A stretch of DNA of 23,465 bases from JALOTE01 sp031422195. GTDB lineage: Bacteria > Pseudomonadota > Alphaproteobacteria > Rhizobiales > Rhizobiaceae. The notes under the pieces were generated by a model. It worked only from the letters and a program-made list of their open reading frames with translations, had not been told where the DNA came from and ran no database searches. This document shows, one piece after another, positions 7,549 to 13,978 of the stretch. Within the stretch, counting starts at the first letter, position 1. Every line of letters starts with the position of its first letter. Position numbers and translations under genes: made by a program. The DNA is taken from NCBI GenBank assembly GCA_031422195.1, contig JANOPZ010000072.1, positions 1 through 23,465 on the forward strand. The letters are read 5' to 3'.

Positions 7549-8391
7549 ATGGCAACAAAGCCAACAGCAACATCAAAGGCCAAGCGTGCAACTAAAATGC
7601 GCGTAGAGCCTGAGTTTATTGAGGCTGCTGAAACAAACGCTGCAGCGGATGGCAAAACTGTTGCCAGAACCAAGGGGCGCTTTGCGCGGATAGGAATGTG
7701 GCTTTTGCTTCGTAAGCGGGTTCTCGTTCGACGCTTGGTCACTATAATGATGGCAGTTATTGCCGCGCCATTGGTGCTAACGTTGATCTATGCGGTGCCG
7801 TTTGTGAGGCCGGTATCAACTTTAATGCTCTGGGATTTGATAACGTTTAACGGCTACTCGCGGACTTGGAAAAGCATTGATGATATCTCACCGAACCTCA
7901 AAAACTCAGTGATCATGTCTGAAGATGGCCAGTTTTGCAGCCATCACGGAATTGATCTTGGAGAGTTGCGCGGTGTGGTTGAAGATGCCTTGGATGGCGA
8001 AAGCCCGCGTGGTGCGTCCACAATTACGATGCAGGTCGCAAAAAATTTGTTTCTTTGGAATGGGCGGTCTCTTTTGCGAAAGGGGCTGGAATTGCCGCTG
8101 GCGGCCTACATTGATCTGGTGCTGTCAAAACGCAGGATACTGGAAATCTACTTAAACATTGCAGAATGGGGGCCGGGTGGCATTTACGGTATTGGCGCAG
8201 GCGCAAAATATCATTTTGGCATCGATGCAGCCTCAATGACGCGCAGGCAAGCCGCCTTGATGACCGTTGCATTGCCAAATCCAATCTTGCGAAAACCTGC
8301 CAAAGCGTCGCGCGGACTGTCCAGTATTGCCCGCATTGTTGAGCGAAGGGCGAATGCCGCAGGCGACTATGTAAAATGTCTTGGCACTTAA
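7549..8391 (+). CDS. mtgA: Monofunctional biosynthetic peptidoglycan transglycosylase (GT51)
   Basis: This is a membrane-anchored glycosyltransferase that polymerises lipid II into glycan strands and lacks a transpeptidase domain. At 280 residues it has a basic cytoplasmic N-terminus, one membrane helix at about residues 63-86, then the GT51 domain. GT51 motifs seen: SEDGQFCSHHGID with the catalytic glutamate at 125, RGASTITMQVAKNLFLW (154-170) and KRRILEIYLNIAEWGPG (194-210). The frame is open from 7432, but that start would overlap ispA's 5' end; ATG 7549 (MATKPTATSKAKRATK) fits better. The order ispA-mtgA-rpmF is recognisable from Rhizobiales. Confidence 0.93.
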   Translation: MATKPTATSKAKRATKMRVEPEFIEAAETNAAADGKTVARTKGRFARIGMWLLLRKRVLVRRLVTIMMAVIAAPLVLTLIYAVPFVRPVSTLMLWDLITFNGYSRTWKSIDDISPNLKNSVIMSEDGQFCSHHGIDLGELRGVVEDALDGESPRGASTITMQVAKNLFLWNGRSLLRKGLELPLAAYIDLVLSKRRILEIYLNIAEWGPGGIYGIGAGAKYHFGIDAASMTRRQAALMTVALPNPILRKPAKASRGLSSIARIVERRANAAGDYVKCLGT

Positions 8392-8531
8392 CTGGCAAAA
8401 AGAGTCATTTGACACTGGTCAAGGCGGAAACCAACGTGTATGAGCGCGCATCCTTGTAAAGACCGGCGAAGGAGTGTTGCCCAATTGCGGCACTTTCTGG
8501 TTGGCCACACAAAAATTCCGGAGTTATCTAA

Positions 8532-8714
8532 ATGGCTGTTCCAAAGCGAAAAACGTCGCCATCTAAGCGTGGCATGCGCCGCTCGGCTGATGCGATCAAA
8601 GCCCCAACGTATGTCGAAGATAAGAGCTCAGGCGAATTGCGCCGCCCGCATCATGTCGACTTGAAGACAGGCATGTATCGCGGTCGCCAAGTGCTGGAAG
8701 CTAAAAAGGCTTAA
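8532..8714 (+). CDS. rpmF: 50S ribosomal protein L32
   Basis: A 60-residue basic protein with the full L32 pattern: MAVPKRKTSPSKRGMRRS at the N-terminus, then the HHVDLKTGMYRGRQV region near the C-terminus. It is a component of the large ribosomal subunit near the peptidyl-transferase end. The zinc-binding cysteines of some L32 proteins are absent, as is usual in this lineage. A CCGGAG ribosome-binding site lies nine bases before ATG 8532. It is 140 bases downstream of mtgA. Confidence 0.97.
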   Translation: MAVPKRKTSPSKRGMRRSADAIKAPTYVEDKSSGELRRPHHVDLKTGMYRGRQVLEAKKA

Positions 8715-8724
8715 TTGTCGTTTT

Positions 8725-8741
8725 GAAGCGGGGGACGCTTC
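8725..8741 (+). terminator. Stem-loop after rpmF (possible terminator, no T-run)
   Basis: GAAGCG (8725-8730) pairs perfectly with CGCTTC (8736-8741) around a GGGGA loop, ten bases after the rpmF stop. There is no following T-run, so it may be a transcript-end stabiliser or a Rho-assisted end rather than a classical terminator. Confidence 0.35.
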
Positions 8742-8783
8742 TGTGTCGGGTCGGTCATGCAATGCGTGTCCGGCCCTTCAACG

Positions 8784-8843
8784 CTTGATATGCAGTGCCT
8801 TGATATACGGTAGCTTGATATACAGTGGCTCGATTTTTGATGG
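8784..8843 (+). repeat. Degenerate 15-bp tandem repeat upstream of a membrane-protein gene
   Basis: Units begin at 8784, 8799, 8814 and 8829, exactly 15 bp apart. They read CTTGATATGCAGTGC, CTTGATATACGGTAG, CTTGATATACAGTGG and a decayed CTCGATTTTTGATGG. The array lies in the 195-base rpmF-to-8910 gap. The unit is unrelated in sequence to the 15-bp repeat upstream of ispG. Confidence 0.8.
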
Positions 8844-8909
8844 GTTGCTGAACTGTGCTTTCGGTTTGATAGTCTGATCAGGCGAATCAAGGGCCCCAAG
8901 GATAATTTG

Positions 8910-9311
8910 ATGTTTTCACTCATCCCATTACTTATCATTCCGTTTGCGCTTTTTAATGCAGCATTGTTTGGTTTGACGGGTTCAGGGGCTGATCCGTTTG
9001 GCGCCACAATTTTCTCGATCTCGATGACTTCTGGCGGGTCATTTGTTTTGAGTTACGGCAACATGCTGCTGGCGCTGGGTCTTGTTTTACTGTTTTTCGA
9101 AATGCTTAAGTCGACACGTACGAATAATACGTCCGTCATAGACCATGTGCTTTCAACAGGCGTTTTTATCGCGTTCCTTGTGGAGTTTTTGTTGGTTGCC
9201 AGCGCGGCACATCCGATATTCTTTTTGCTAATGCTTATGGCACTGATAGATGTGCTTGCAGGGTTTTCAGTTTCGATCCGTTCTGCCGGGCGAGATGTCA
9301 GCTATAATTAG
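8910..9311 (+). CDS. Conserved hypothetical inner-membrane protein (four helices)
   Basis: This is a 133-residue, very hydrophobic protein with about four membrane segments (roughly residues 2-22, 46-64, 82-98 and 102-122). Between helices 1 and 2 is SMTSGGSFVLSYGNMLL, and a KSTRTNNTSVIDHVLSTGVF stretch follows helix 2. A protein of this pattern is, to my knowledge, conserved next to rpmF/mtgA in Rhizobiales, but I know no function for it. ATG 8910 is chosen over the TTG at 8907 because AAGGA (8898-8902) sits seven bases upstream. A degenerate 15-bp repeat precedes the gene and a strong hairpin follows it. Confidence 0.75.
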   Translation: MFSLIPLLIIPFALFNAALFGLTGSGADPFGATIFSISMTSGGSFVLSYGNMLLALGLVLLFFEMLKSTRTNNTSVIDHVLSTGVFIAFLVEFLLVASAAHPIFFLLMLMALIDVLAGFSVSIRSAGRDVSYN

Positions 9312-9352
9312 TTTTTTAGTGTCAGCTTTTTGAAATATTAAGATTTCTACGG

Positions 9353-9385
9353 TAACGATGCCTTGGAGCGGCATTGTTATATTTT
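9353..9385 (+). terminator. Probable Rho-independent terminator
   Basis: TAACGATGCC (9353-9362) pairs with GGCATTGTTA (9370-9379) over ten positions with one G-U, around a seven-base loop, followed by TATTTTA. It lies 41 bases after the stop of the 8910-9311 gene and 48 bases before the next start. The T-run is short. As DNA it could also be an operator for the downstream EAL gene. Confidence 0.5.
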
Positions 9386-9433
9386 AGGCATTGAGTTTTG
9401 AGCAGCCAAACCACCAAAACAAAAAAGGTTCTG

Positions 9434-10744
9434 ATGAGCCTGCCCCGAAAACGGCCGAAATCTGCCATGAATTTGCGTGAGCCTGCCATCGAACGCCCAG
9501 AACTGGCGCATGATTTAGACCGCACGATAAAATCGGCAGTGCAAGATGGTGGTAGAGCCGCGCTGGCTTTGGTATCCATTGATCATCTTGATATTGTGAA
9601 TGCTGCCTTTGGCCATACCGTTGGCAATAAAGTGCTTGCTGCAGCGCGCGATGTTTTAATTGATGTTGTGCGCAGCCCTGACAGCGTGTGGCGGTTTTCT
9701 GGATCAAAGTTCGCAGTAATTTTGCGCGATTGTTCGGAAAGCGATGTTAGGGTTGCCTGCCGTCGCTTCAAAGAAACCCTGACCAATAAGATTTTTGATA
9801 CCTGTGCTGGCCCGGTTTCCATAACGGCATCGGTTGGCGCGGTCATGATCCCCAAAAATGCCCAAACCTGCGATCAAGCGAGAATGTATGCGTTGGTCGC
9901 GGTTGATGAAGCCCGCAAGGATCGCTGGCGTGCTTTTTCGCTTTATGCACCAGACCCGCAACGCGACCGTAAGCGCACAGACGAGGCGCTGGCTGGGCAA
10001 AGCGTTATTGCTGCAATTGCTGAAAATCGCTTGAGGCTGGTCTACCAGCCGATATTTTGTGCTCACAAACGCGACGTCGCGTTTTATGAAGCCTTGATCC
10101 GCATTGAAGTCAAAGACGGCTCATTGATTGATGCAAATCAATTTATCGCCGCGGCTGAGAAACTTGGCCTTGTCCGGCTCGTAGATCATAAAACACTGGC
10201 GTTGGCATTTGAAACGTTGCTGGCAACCGAAGCGACACTTTCAATCAATATATCGGGCGATACCTGCCACGATCCGGCTTGGCTTTCAACCTTAGCAAGC
10301 AAACTTGAAACTCACCCACACCTTGCTGACCGGCTGATTGTGGAAATCACTGAATCCCATGTTGCAATTCATACTGAAGAAATCCGCGAGTTTATTGAAG
10401 CGGTGCGCTCATTGGGTGTGAAAGTTGCAATTGATGATTTTGGGGCTGGTTACACGGCTTTCAAAACGTTGAAAAATCTGCCGTTCGACATTATTAAAAT
10501 TGATGGAGAATATGCCCGTAACATGACAACGGATACAAGAGACCAGGTTTTTGTGCGGTCGCTGGTATCAATTGCGCAGGCGCTTGGTGCCAAAACGGTT
10601 GTCGAATGGGTCGATTCTTCTGATGCTGCCGATTTGTTGGCGGCATGGAATGTGGATTATCTCCAAGGCTTTGGCTTGGGCCGCCCGGTGACAACGATCG
10701 CCCTTAAAACCGACGCCAATCAGCCTCTTAAAAAAACCGCCTGA
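9434..10744 (+). CDS. GGDEF-EAL protein: degenerate cyclase domain, likely c-di-GMP phosphodiesterase
   Basis: A cytoplasmic 436-residue protein with no membrane segment or sensor domain. Residues about 40-175 form a GGDEF fold (SIDHLDIVNAAFGH at 48-61), but the signature loop reads SGSKF (89-93), so cyclase activity is not expected. Residues about 186-425 form an EAL domain. Seen are EAL (Glu219), Asn272, EITES (Glu304), DDFG (Asp334-335), Lys355, Glu391 and Gln411; these are the metal and catalytic positions of active phosphodiesterases. The usual EGVE reads EWVD (391-394), the only departure. I infer hydrolysis of c-di-GMP to pGpG, with the dead GGDEF domain perhaps acting as a GTP or protein-binding regulator. 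The TTG start at 9398 was rejected for ATG 9434, which has an upstream AAGG. Confidence 0.9.
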   Translation: MSLPRKRPKSAMNLREPAIERPELAHDLDRTIKSAVQDGGRAALALVSIDHLDIVNAAFGHTVGNKVLAAARDVLIDVVRSPDSVWRFSGSKFAVILRDCSESDVRVACRRFKETLTNKIFDTCAGPVSITASVGAVMIPKNAQTCDQARMYALVAVDEARKDRWRAFSLYAPDPQRDRKRTDEALAGQSVIAAIAENRLRLVYQPIFCAHKRDVAFYEALIRIEVKDGSLIDANQFIAAAEKLGLVRLVDHKTLALAFETLLATEATLSINISGDTCHDPAWLSTLASKLETHPHLADRLIVEITESHVAIHTEEIREFIEAVRSLGVKVAIDDFGAGYTAFKTLKNLPFDIIKIDGEYARNMTTDTRDQVFVRSLVSIAQALGAKTVVEWVDSSDAADLLAAWNVDYLQGFGLGRPVTTIALKTDANQPLKKTA

Positions 10745-10751
10745 GTTTTAA

Positions 10752-10772
10752 GCCTAGGTCCTGACCCTAGGC
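10752..10772. terminator. Hairpin between convergent genes (bidirectional terminator candidate)
   Basis: GCCTAGG (10752-10758) and CCTAGGC (10766-10772) form a perfect stem around a seven-base loop. It fills most of the 29 bases between the EAL-gene stop and the stop of the convergent MBL-fold gene. T-runs on either side are weak, so it may act by convergent termination or transcript protection. Confidence 0.45.
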
Positions 10773-10773
10773 C

Positions 10774-11688
10774 TTACTGTTTGAAGTAAATCGAAGACAG
10801 AGTTGCCGCACCATTTGTGCATGCACTTTTTTTAGCAACAAGTTCTTCCAAATGCGCAAACACTGAAAGGGCCGCCGCGCCGCGCAGGCGCGGGTCAATT
10901 CCTGTATAGAGCGCGGAAACCAAATCCGGTATGGCTGTTCCGCGGTCTGACAATAGGCTCTCAATGGCTCTGGCGCGCATACGCCGGTGACTGCGCAGGC
11001 CGCGAACAAAACGATTTGGAGTTTCAATCGCGCCACCATGTCCTGGCAAATAAAACCTATCATGACGCGTAATAAGGCGGTCGAGCGATGCCATATAGGG
11101 TGCCATCGCTCCATCAGGCGGGGCAACAATAGAAGTTGACCAGCCCATGATGTGGTCTCCTGAAAACAACACACCATAATCATCCAGCGCAAAACACAGA
11201 TGGTTGGCTGTATGGCCAGGTGTCGCGATGGCTGACAATGGCCCAAGTTCGGTTTGAAGCCTGTCGCCATCTTGCATGTGCCAATCAGGGGCATAGTCCT
11301 TGTCGCCGCTGGCATCTAGGAAATTGGTTTCGCCTGCGCTCAATGTACGGAAGTTGAAATGTGGCCCGCAGCCCGCAATCTTTGCGGCCGTTATGGCTTT
11401 CAGCTTTGCCGCCAATGGCGAATGGTCAATATGAGTATGAGTTACAACGATCGCTTCTATGGGCCGACCGCCAATGGCCGCAATCAATGCCGCCAAATGC
11501 GCTTCATCTGCCGGGCCCGGATCTATGATGGTAAGTTTAGTTTCGCCAATGATGTAAGTGTTGGTGCCGTGAAACGTAAATGGCCCCGGATTGCCAGCAG
11601 TAAGACGGCGGATTGGCAATGTTGGGTGCGCAAGAACAGCGACGCCATGTTGCGGCTCAAAGGTCAAATTAAACTTCGGTGCTGTCAT
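10774..11688 (-). CDS. MBL-fold metallo-hydrolase (LACTB2/glyoxalase II-like)
   Basis: A 304-residue cytoplasmic hydrolase of the metallo-beta-lactamase superfamily. The metal-site motif THTHIDHS carries His84, His86, Asp88 and His89. His159 (TPGHTANH), Asp178 (SGDH) and His217 (LPGHGG) complete a two-metal site. A C-terminal winged-helix-like tail (about 245-295) is typical of the LACTB2-type group. Members include thioesterases, glyoxalase-like enzymes and nucleases, so the substrate is unknown. ATG 11688 overlaps the DUF1284 stop by four bases (ATGA), so translation is coupled. It is the last gene of the bioY-DUF1284-MBL unit. Confidence 0.88.
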   Translation of the reverse strand: MTAPKFNLTFEPQHGVAVLAHPTLPIRRLTAGNPGPFTFHGTNTYIIGETKLTIIDPGPADEAHLAALIAAIGGRPIEAIVVTHTHIDHSPLAAKLKAITAAKIAGCGPHFNFRTLSAGETNFLDASGDKDYAPDWHMQDGDRLQTELGPLSAIATPGHTANHLCFALDDYGVLFSGDHIMGWSTSIVAPPDGAMAPYMASLDRLITRHDRFYLPGHGGAIETPNRFVRGLRSHRRMRARAIESLLSDRGTAIPDLVSALYTGIDPRLRGAAALSVFAHLEELVAKKSACTNGAATLSSIYFKQ

Positions 11689-12122
11689 GATGCTAAGTTT
11701 AAGAGGTGAGTACCGCAGTAGTTTTCAGCAACGATCTGGTTGCAAACTTCAAACCACGTGCAGCCACTACACGCGGCGCGGGTGGAGCCACTGGCAAATG
11801 CAGCGCGCAATCGATCAAGCTCTGATTTTGTAACAGGGGCAGCGATGGTGAGATCACGCATCAAAACCGCTTCAACAGCTTTGCGTGCAACGGTATCCAT
11901 CGCCAGAATTTCATGGGCTTTGCAATCATGGCCAGCGGCATGGCTGCAAGCCCTGCTCATACCGGCGCAAATATCATCTGGCCCACTGATTAAAATGACC
12001 GGCGCGCTTGCACGAATATCGCCAATGCGCGCGGTCATGTTGGCTGTAAATTCAGCGGAATAGCCAAGCCCGCGATACGTTAGCATGCACAAAAAATGAT
12101 GCCCGCGCAGATGCACGGGCAT
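11685..12122 (-). CDS. DUF1284 cysteine-rich protein
   Basis: A small cytoplasmic protein (145 residues) that begins with the DUF1284 hallmark, residues 3-17 (VHLRGHHFLCMLTYR). It has eight cysteines: 12, 52, 59, 67, 118, 121, 127 and 136. The groupings CAGMSRAC and CSGCTWFEVC suggest metal or iron-sulfur binding; the function is not known. The frame is open to 12191, but the ATG at 12122 begins exactly at the conserved motif and avoids overlapping bioY. It starts 22 bases after the bioY stop and overlaps the downstream hydrolase start by four bases, so it sits in the middle of a three-gene operon. Confidence 0.8.
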   Translation of the reverse strand: MPVHLRGHHFLCMLTYRGLGYSAEFTANMTARIGDIRASAPVILISGPDDICAGMSRACSHAAGHDCKAHEILAMDTVARKAVEAVLMRDLTIAAPVTKSELDRLRAAFASGSTRAACSGCTWFEVCNQIVAENYCGTHLLNLAS

Positions 12123-12144
12123 GAAAGAATGTGTAGATGTCGGT

Positions 12145-12714
12145 TCAGAGTTTGGCAAAAGCAGATGCGCCTTTGAGAACGCCTTTACCAATCAACGCAG
12201 CCAACAACAACTTGATCGTGTCGCCAAGAACAAACGGCGTGAAACCAAATTCGAGCATTTTGTCATAGCCAAACAAATGACCGAGCCAAGGAAGGCCAAA
12301 TGCATAAATAACTGCAGAACCAGCAATAAGGGCTAAAATAGTTCCAACCCATGATCGTGTCATTCCACGGTCTGCCAAAAACCCTATCAAAGTGGCTGCA
12401 AATAGGAAGCCGACCAAATAACCACCCGACGGGCCGAAAAAGTGGGTGATGCCAGATCCGCCACCGGCGAAAACCGGTAGGCCCATCATGCCTTGGATGA
12501 GGTAGGCGGCAACTGCCGCAAAAGCCAACCGTCCACCAAGGGTAAGGCCAATCAACAAGACGCCAAACGTTTGCAAAGTCATTGGCACCAAACCGACCAA
12601 TTCCACTTGCGAGAGGGCTGTAAGCAGCCAACTGGCAAACAAAGCCATGGCGCCCTGACGTAGAACTGAATTATTTGTAAGCGGTGCGAGTGTGGCGAAA
12701 CTTGAATTCGACAT
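12145..12714 (-). CDS. bioY: Biotin transporter BioY (ECF S component)
   Basis: A 189-residue integral membrane protein with about six helices. It carries the BioY signature regions VPMTLQTFGVLLIGLTLGGRLAF (about residues 44-66) and a Gly-rich FGPSGGYLVGF (about 93-103). BioY is the biotin-binding S subunit of an energy-coupling-factor transporter and can work alone or with BioMN, which are not in the window. ATG 12714 is preceded by a GGGGGA ribosome-binding site; the frame's earlier start at 12762 lies beyond an inverted repeat in the leader. It leads the DUF1284-MBL operon and is divergent from tRNA-Gln. Biotin uptake would serve enzymes such as the pyruvate carboxylase at the left end of the window. 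Confidence 0.93.
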   Translation of the reverse strand: MSNSSFATLAPLTNNSVLRQGAMALFASWLLTALSQVELVGLVPMTLQTFGVLLIGLTLGGRLAFAAVAAYLIQGMMGLPVFAGGGSGITHFFGPSGGYLVGFLFAATLIGFLADRGMTRSWVGTILALIAGSAVIYAFGLPWLGHLFGYDKMLEFGFTPFVLGDTIKLLLAALIGKGVLKGASAFAKL

Positions 12715-12731
12715 TAAATCCCCCGGGACAG

Positions 12732-12751
12732 TGCCGCTATAATCAGCGGCA
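12732..12751 (-). promoter_or_regulatory. Inverted repeat in the bioY leader (operator or leader hairpin)
   Basis: TGCCGCT (12732-12738) and AGCGGCA (12745-12751) form a perfect 7-bp inverted repeat around ATAATC, 18 bases upstream of the bioY ATG and just before the GGGGGA ribosome-binding site. It does not match the BioR box (TTATMKATAA) well. It could be an operator or an mRNA hairpin. Confidence 0.4.
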
Positions 12752-12906
12752 TTAAAGTGCAATTTCCTACCTGTCTTTTAATGTGCGCACTGCTTTGTCA
12801 AGACTTGTGCGAGTTGTCTGCGATGATAGCGCGCATTCTTAGCAAATTTGCGTGTTTCAGCTTGCCTCGGGTTCACAGCTTTGCTACCGCAACGCCACGA
12901 GTGTGT

Positions 12907-12980
12907 TGGGGCGTCGCCAAGTGGTAAGGCACTGGTTTTTGGTACCGGCACCCTAGGTTCGAATCCTAGCGCCCCAGCCA
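12907..12980 (+). tRNA. tRNA-Gln (anticodon UUG)
   Basis: A 74-base gene with a complete cloverleaf. The acceptor stem TGGGGCG/CGCCCCA spans 12907-12913 and 12970-12976, the discriminator is G, and the 3' CCA is encoded (12978-12980). The anticodon arm CTGGT/ACCGG has loop TTTTGGT, giving anticodon TTG that reads CAA. The T arm is CTAGG-TTCGAAT-CCTAG. A weak promoter (CTTGCC at 12861-12866, CTACCG at 12884-12889, 17-bp spacing) lies upstream. The accessory sugar locus begins just downstream. Confidence 0.97.
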
Positions 12981-13158
12981 CTCGTGATACTTCAAACCCC
13001 ATATATTGTTTTCCCGCGATGTTTTACCCTACCTCGGTTTCAGGGTTGCGTTTGCGGCCAAACGGATAGGCATTGGTTTTGTGTCCGTTGTGATAGTGAT
13101 CAGCGCTCGATCATTGCGGAATTTTGTCGGCAGGATTACCGGTGCCATTGACAGTGCC
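12981..13158. other. Gap between tRNA-Gln and the sugar locus
   Basis: I see no convincing gene, hairpin terminator, integrase fragment or repeat of the tRNA 3' end in these 178 bases. A plus-strand open frame here is not protein-like and runs antisense into the dehydrogenase gene. Confidence 0.6.
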
Positions 13159-13905
13159 TCAATAGGTTGCGCGCCCGCCAGACAGGTCGAAGATCGAAGC
13201 CGTGGTAAAAGAGTTCTCCGCGGTGCACAGCCAAGTGATTAAACTGGCAGCTTCATCCACCTCCAGAAACCGTGCCCGGGGAATACGTGAGAGCATATAC
13301 TCGATGAATGCGGGCGTGAGAGTATCCAGAATGCGCGTCTTCGCGGTGGCAGGTGTTACGCAGTTGACGGCTATGTTTTGGCTGGCATGTTCTTTTCCCA
13401 TTGATTTGGTCAGCGCGATAACACCGCCTTTAGAAGCAGAATAGGCTCCGGCATTGGGATTGCCTTCTTTGCCTGCAATTGAAGCCACGGTGACAATGCG
13501 GCCATAGTTCTGCTCGACCATTTGCGGCAGAACGGCGCGGCAAGTGTTGAAAGTCCCGGTGAGGTTGATGTCCAAAATGCGCTGCCATTCAGCCGGATCA
13601 TAATCGACCACCTTGGCATTATTCCCGGCAATCCCGGCACTGGCAACGGTAATGCTGATTAATCCTTGTGCCTCACGAACCGCCTTTGCTGCTGCAATCA
13701 GCGCAGGCCCGTCAGTTACGTCCACACCATAAGCCCGTGCGTCTGGACCAAGTTCCATTGCTGCAGCCTTGGCTAAATTTTCATCCCGATCCCAGAGGGC
13801 GATATGAGCGCCTGACGCAGCCATGCGCTTTGCCACAGCAAAGCCTATCCCTTGAGCGCCGCCGGTAATCACCGCAACGCGGCCTTTAAGATCATATTGG
13901 TTCAT
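13159..13905 (-). CDS. SDR-family dehydrogenase, probable 2-keto-3-deoxy-sugar-acid or sugar dehydrogenase
   Basis: A 248-residue classical short-chain dehydrogenase. The dinucleotide motif is TGGAQGIG (14-21), and Asp39 at the end of the second strand (ALWDRD) points to NAD rather than NADP. The catalytic set is Asn114, Ser142, Tyr155 and Lys159 (AYSASKGG). It resembles FabG-like enzymes that act in sugar-acid pathways, for example the 4-dehydrogenase of 2-keto-3-deoxy-L-rhamnonate or -L-fuconate. That role is inferred from its place as the last gene of the minus operon, 73 bases after the binding-protein gene. AAGG lies nine bases before ATG 13905. It could instead be the first sugar dehydrogenase, with the aldo-keto reductase serving another step. 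Confidence 0.8.
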   Translation of the reverse strand: MNQYDLKGRVAVITGGAQGIGFAVAKRMAASGAHIALWDRDENLAKAAAMELGPDARAYGVDVTDGPALIAAAKAVREAQGLISITVASAGIAGNNAKVVDYDPAEWQRILDINLTGTFNTCRAVLPQMVEQNYGRIVTVASIAGKEGNPNAGAYSASKGGVIALTKSMGKEHASQNIAVNCVTPATAKTRILDTLTPAFIEYMLSRIPRARFLEVDEAASLITWLCTAENSFTTASIFDLSGGRATY

Positions 13906-13941
13906 GTCGTAGCACCTTGTTCTGCTTTTTTGAGATTAGTT

Positions 13942-13969
13942 CGGGGGCGTGCTCCTTGCAGCGCCCCCG
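13942..13969 (-). ncRNA. Intercistronic G+C-rich stem-loop after the binding-protein gene
   Basis: CGGGGGCG (13942-13949) pairs perfectly with CGCCCCCG (13962-13969), with a 12-base loop. In the direction of transcription no T-run follows, so it is more likely a transcript-protecting stem than a terminator. Such stems often keep binding-protein mRNA abundant relative to neighbouring cistrons. It is an RNA structure element within the operon, not a separate gene. Confidence 0.55.
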
Positions 13970-13978
13970 TTTGTTCGA

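Noticed and set aside
8400..8531. Clear rpmF promoter
   Set aside because: TTGACA at 8409-8414 has no acceptable -10 box at 16-18 bp and is itself half of a small TTGAC/GTCAA hairpin.
8711..9007. Minus-strand frame of 98 codons covering the 15-bp repeat
   Set aside because: The translation is low-complexity from the repeat and it is antisense to the membrane-protein gene start.
9353..9385. c-di-GMP riboswitch before the GGDEF-EAL gene
   Set aside because: Only a single hairpin is present with none of the GEMM core features; a terminator of the preceding gene explains it better.
12732..12760. BioR operator upstream of bioY
   Set aside because: Only a partial match (GATTATAG) to the TTATMKATAA box; the perfect inverted repeat there has a different sequence.
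13006..13242. Plus-strand frame of 78 codons after tRNA-Gln
   Set aside because: No ribosome-binding site or family resemblance, and its second half is antisense to the SDR gene.
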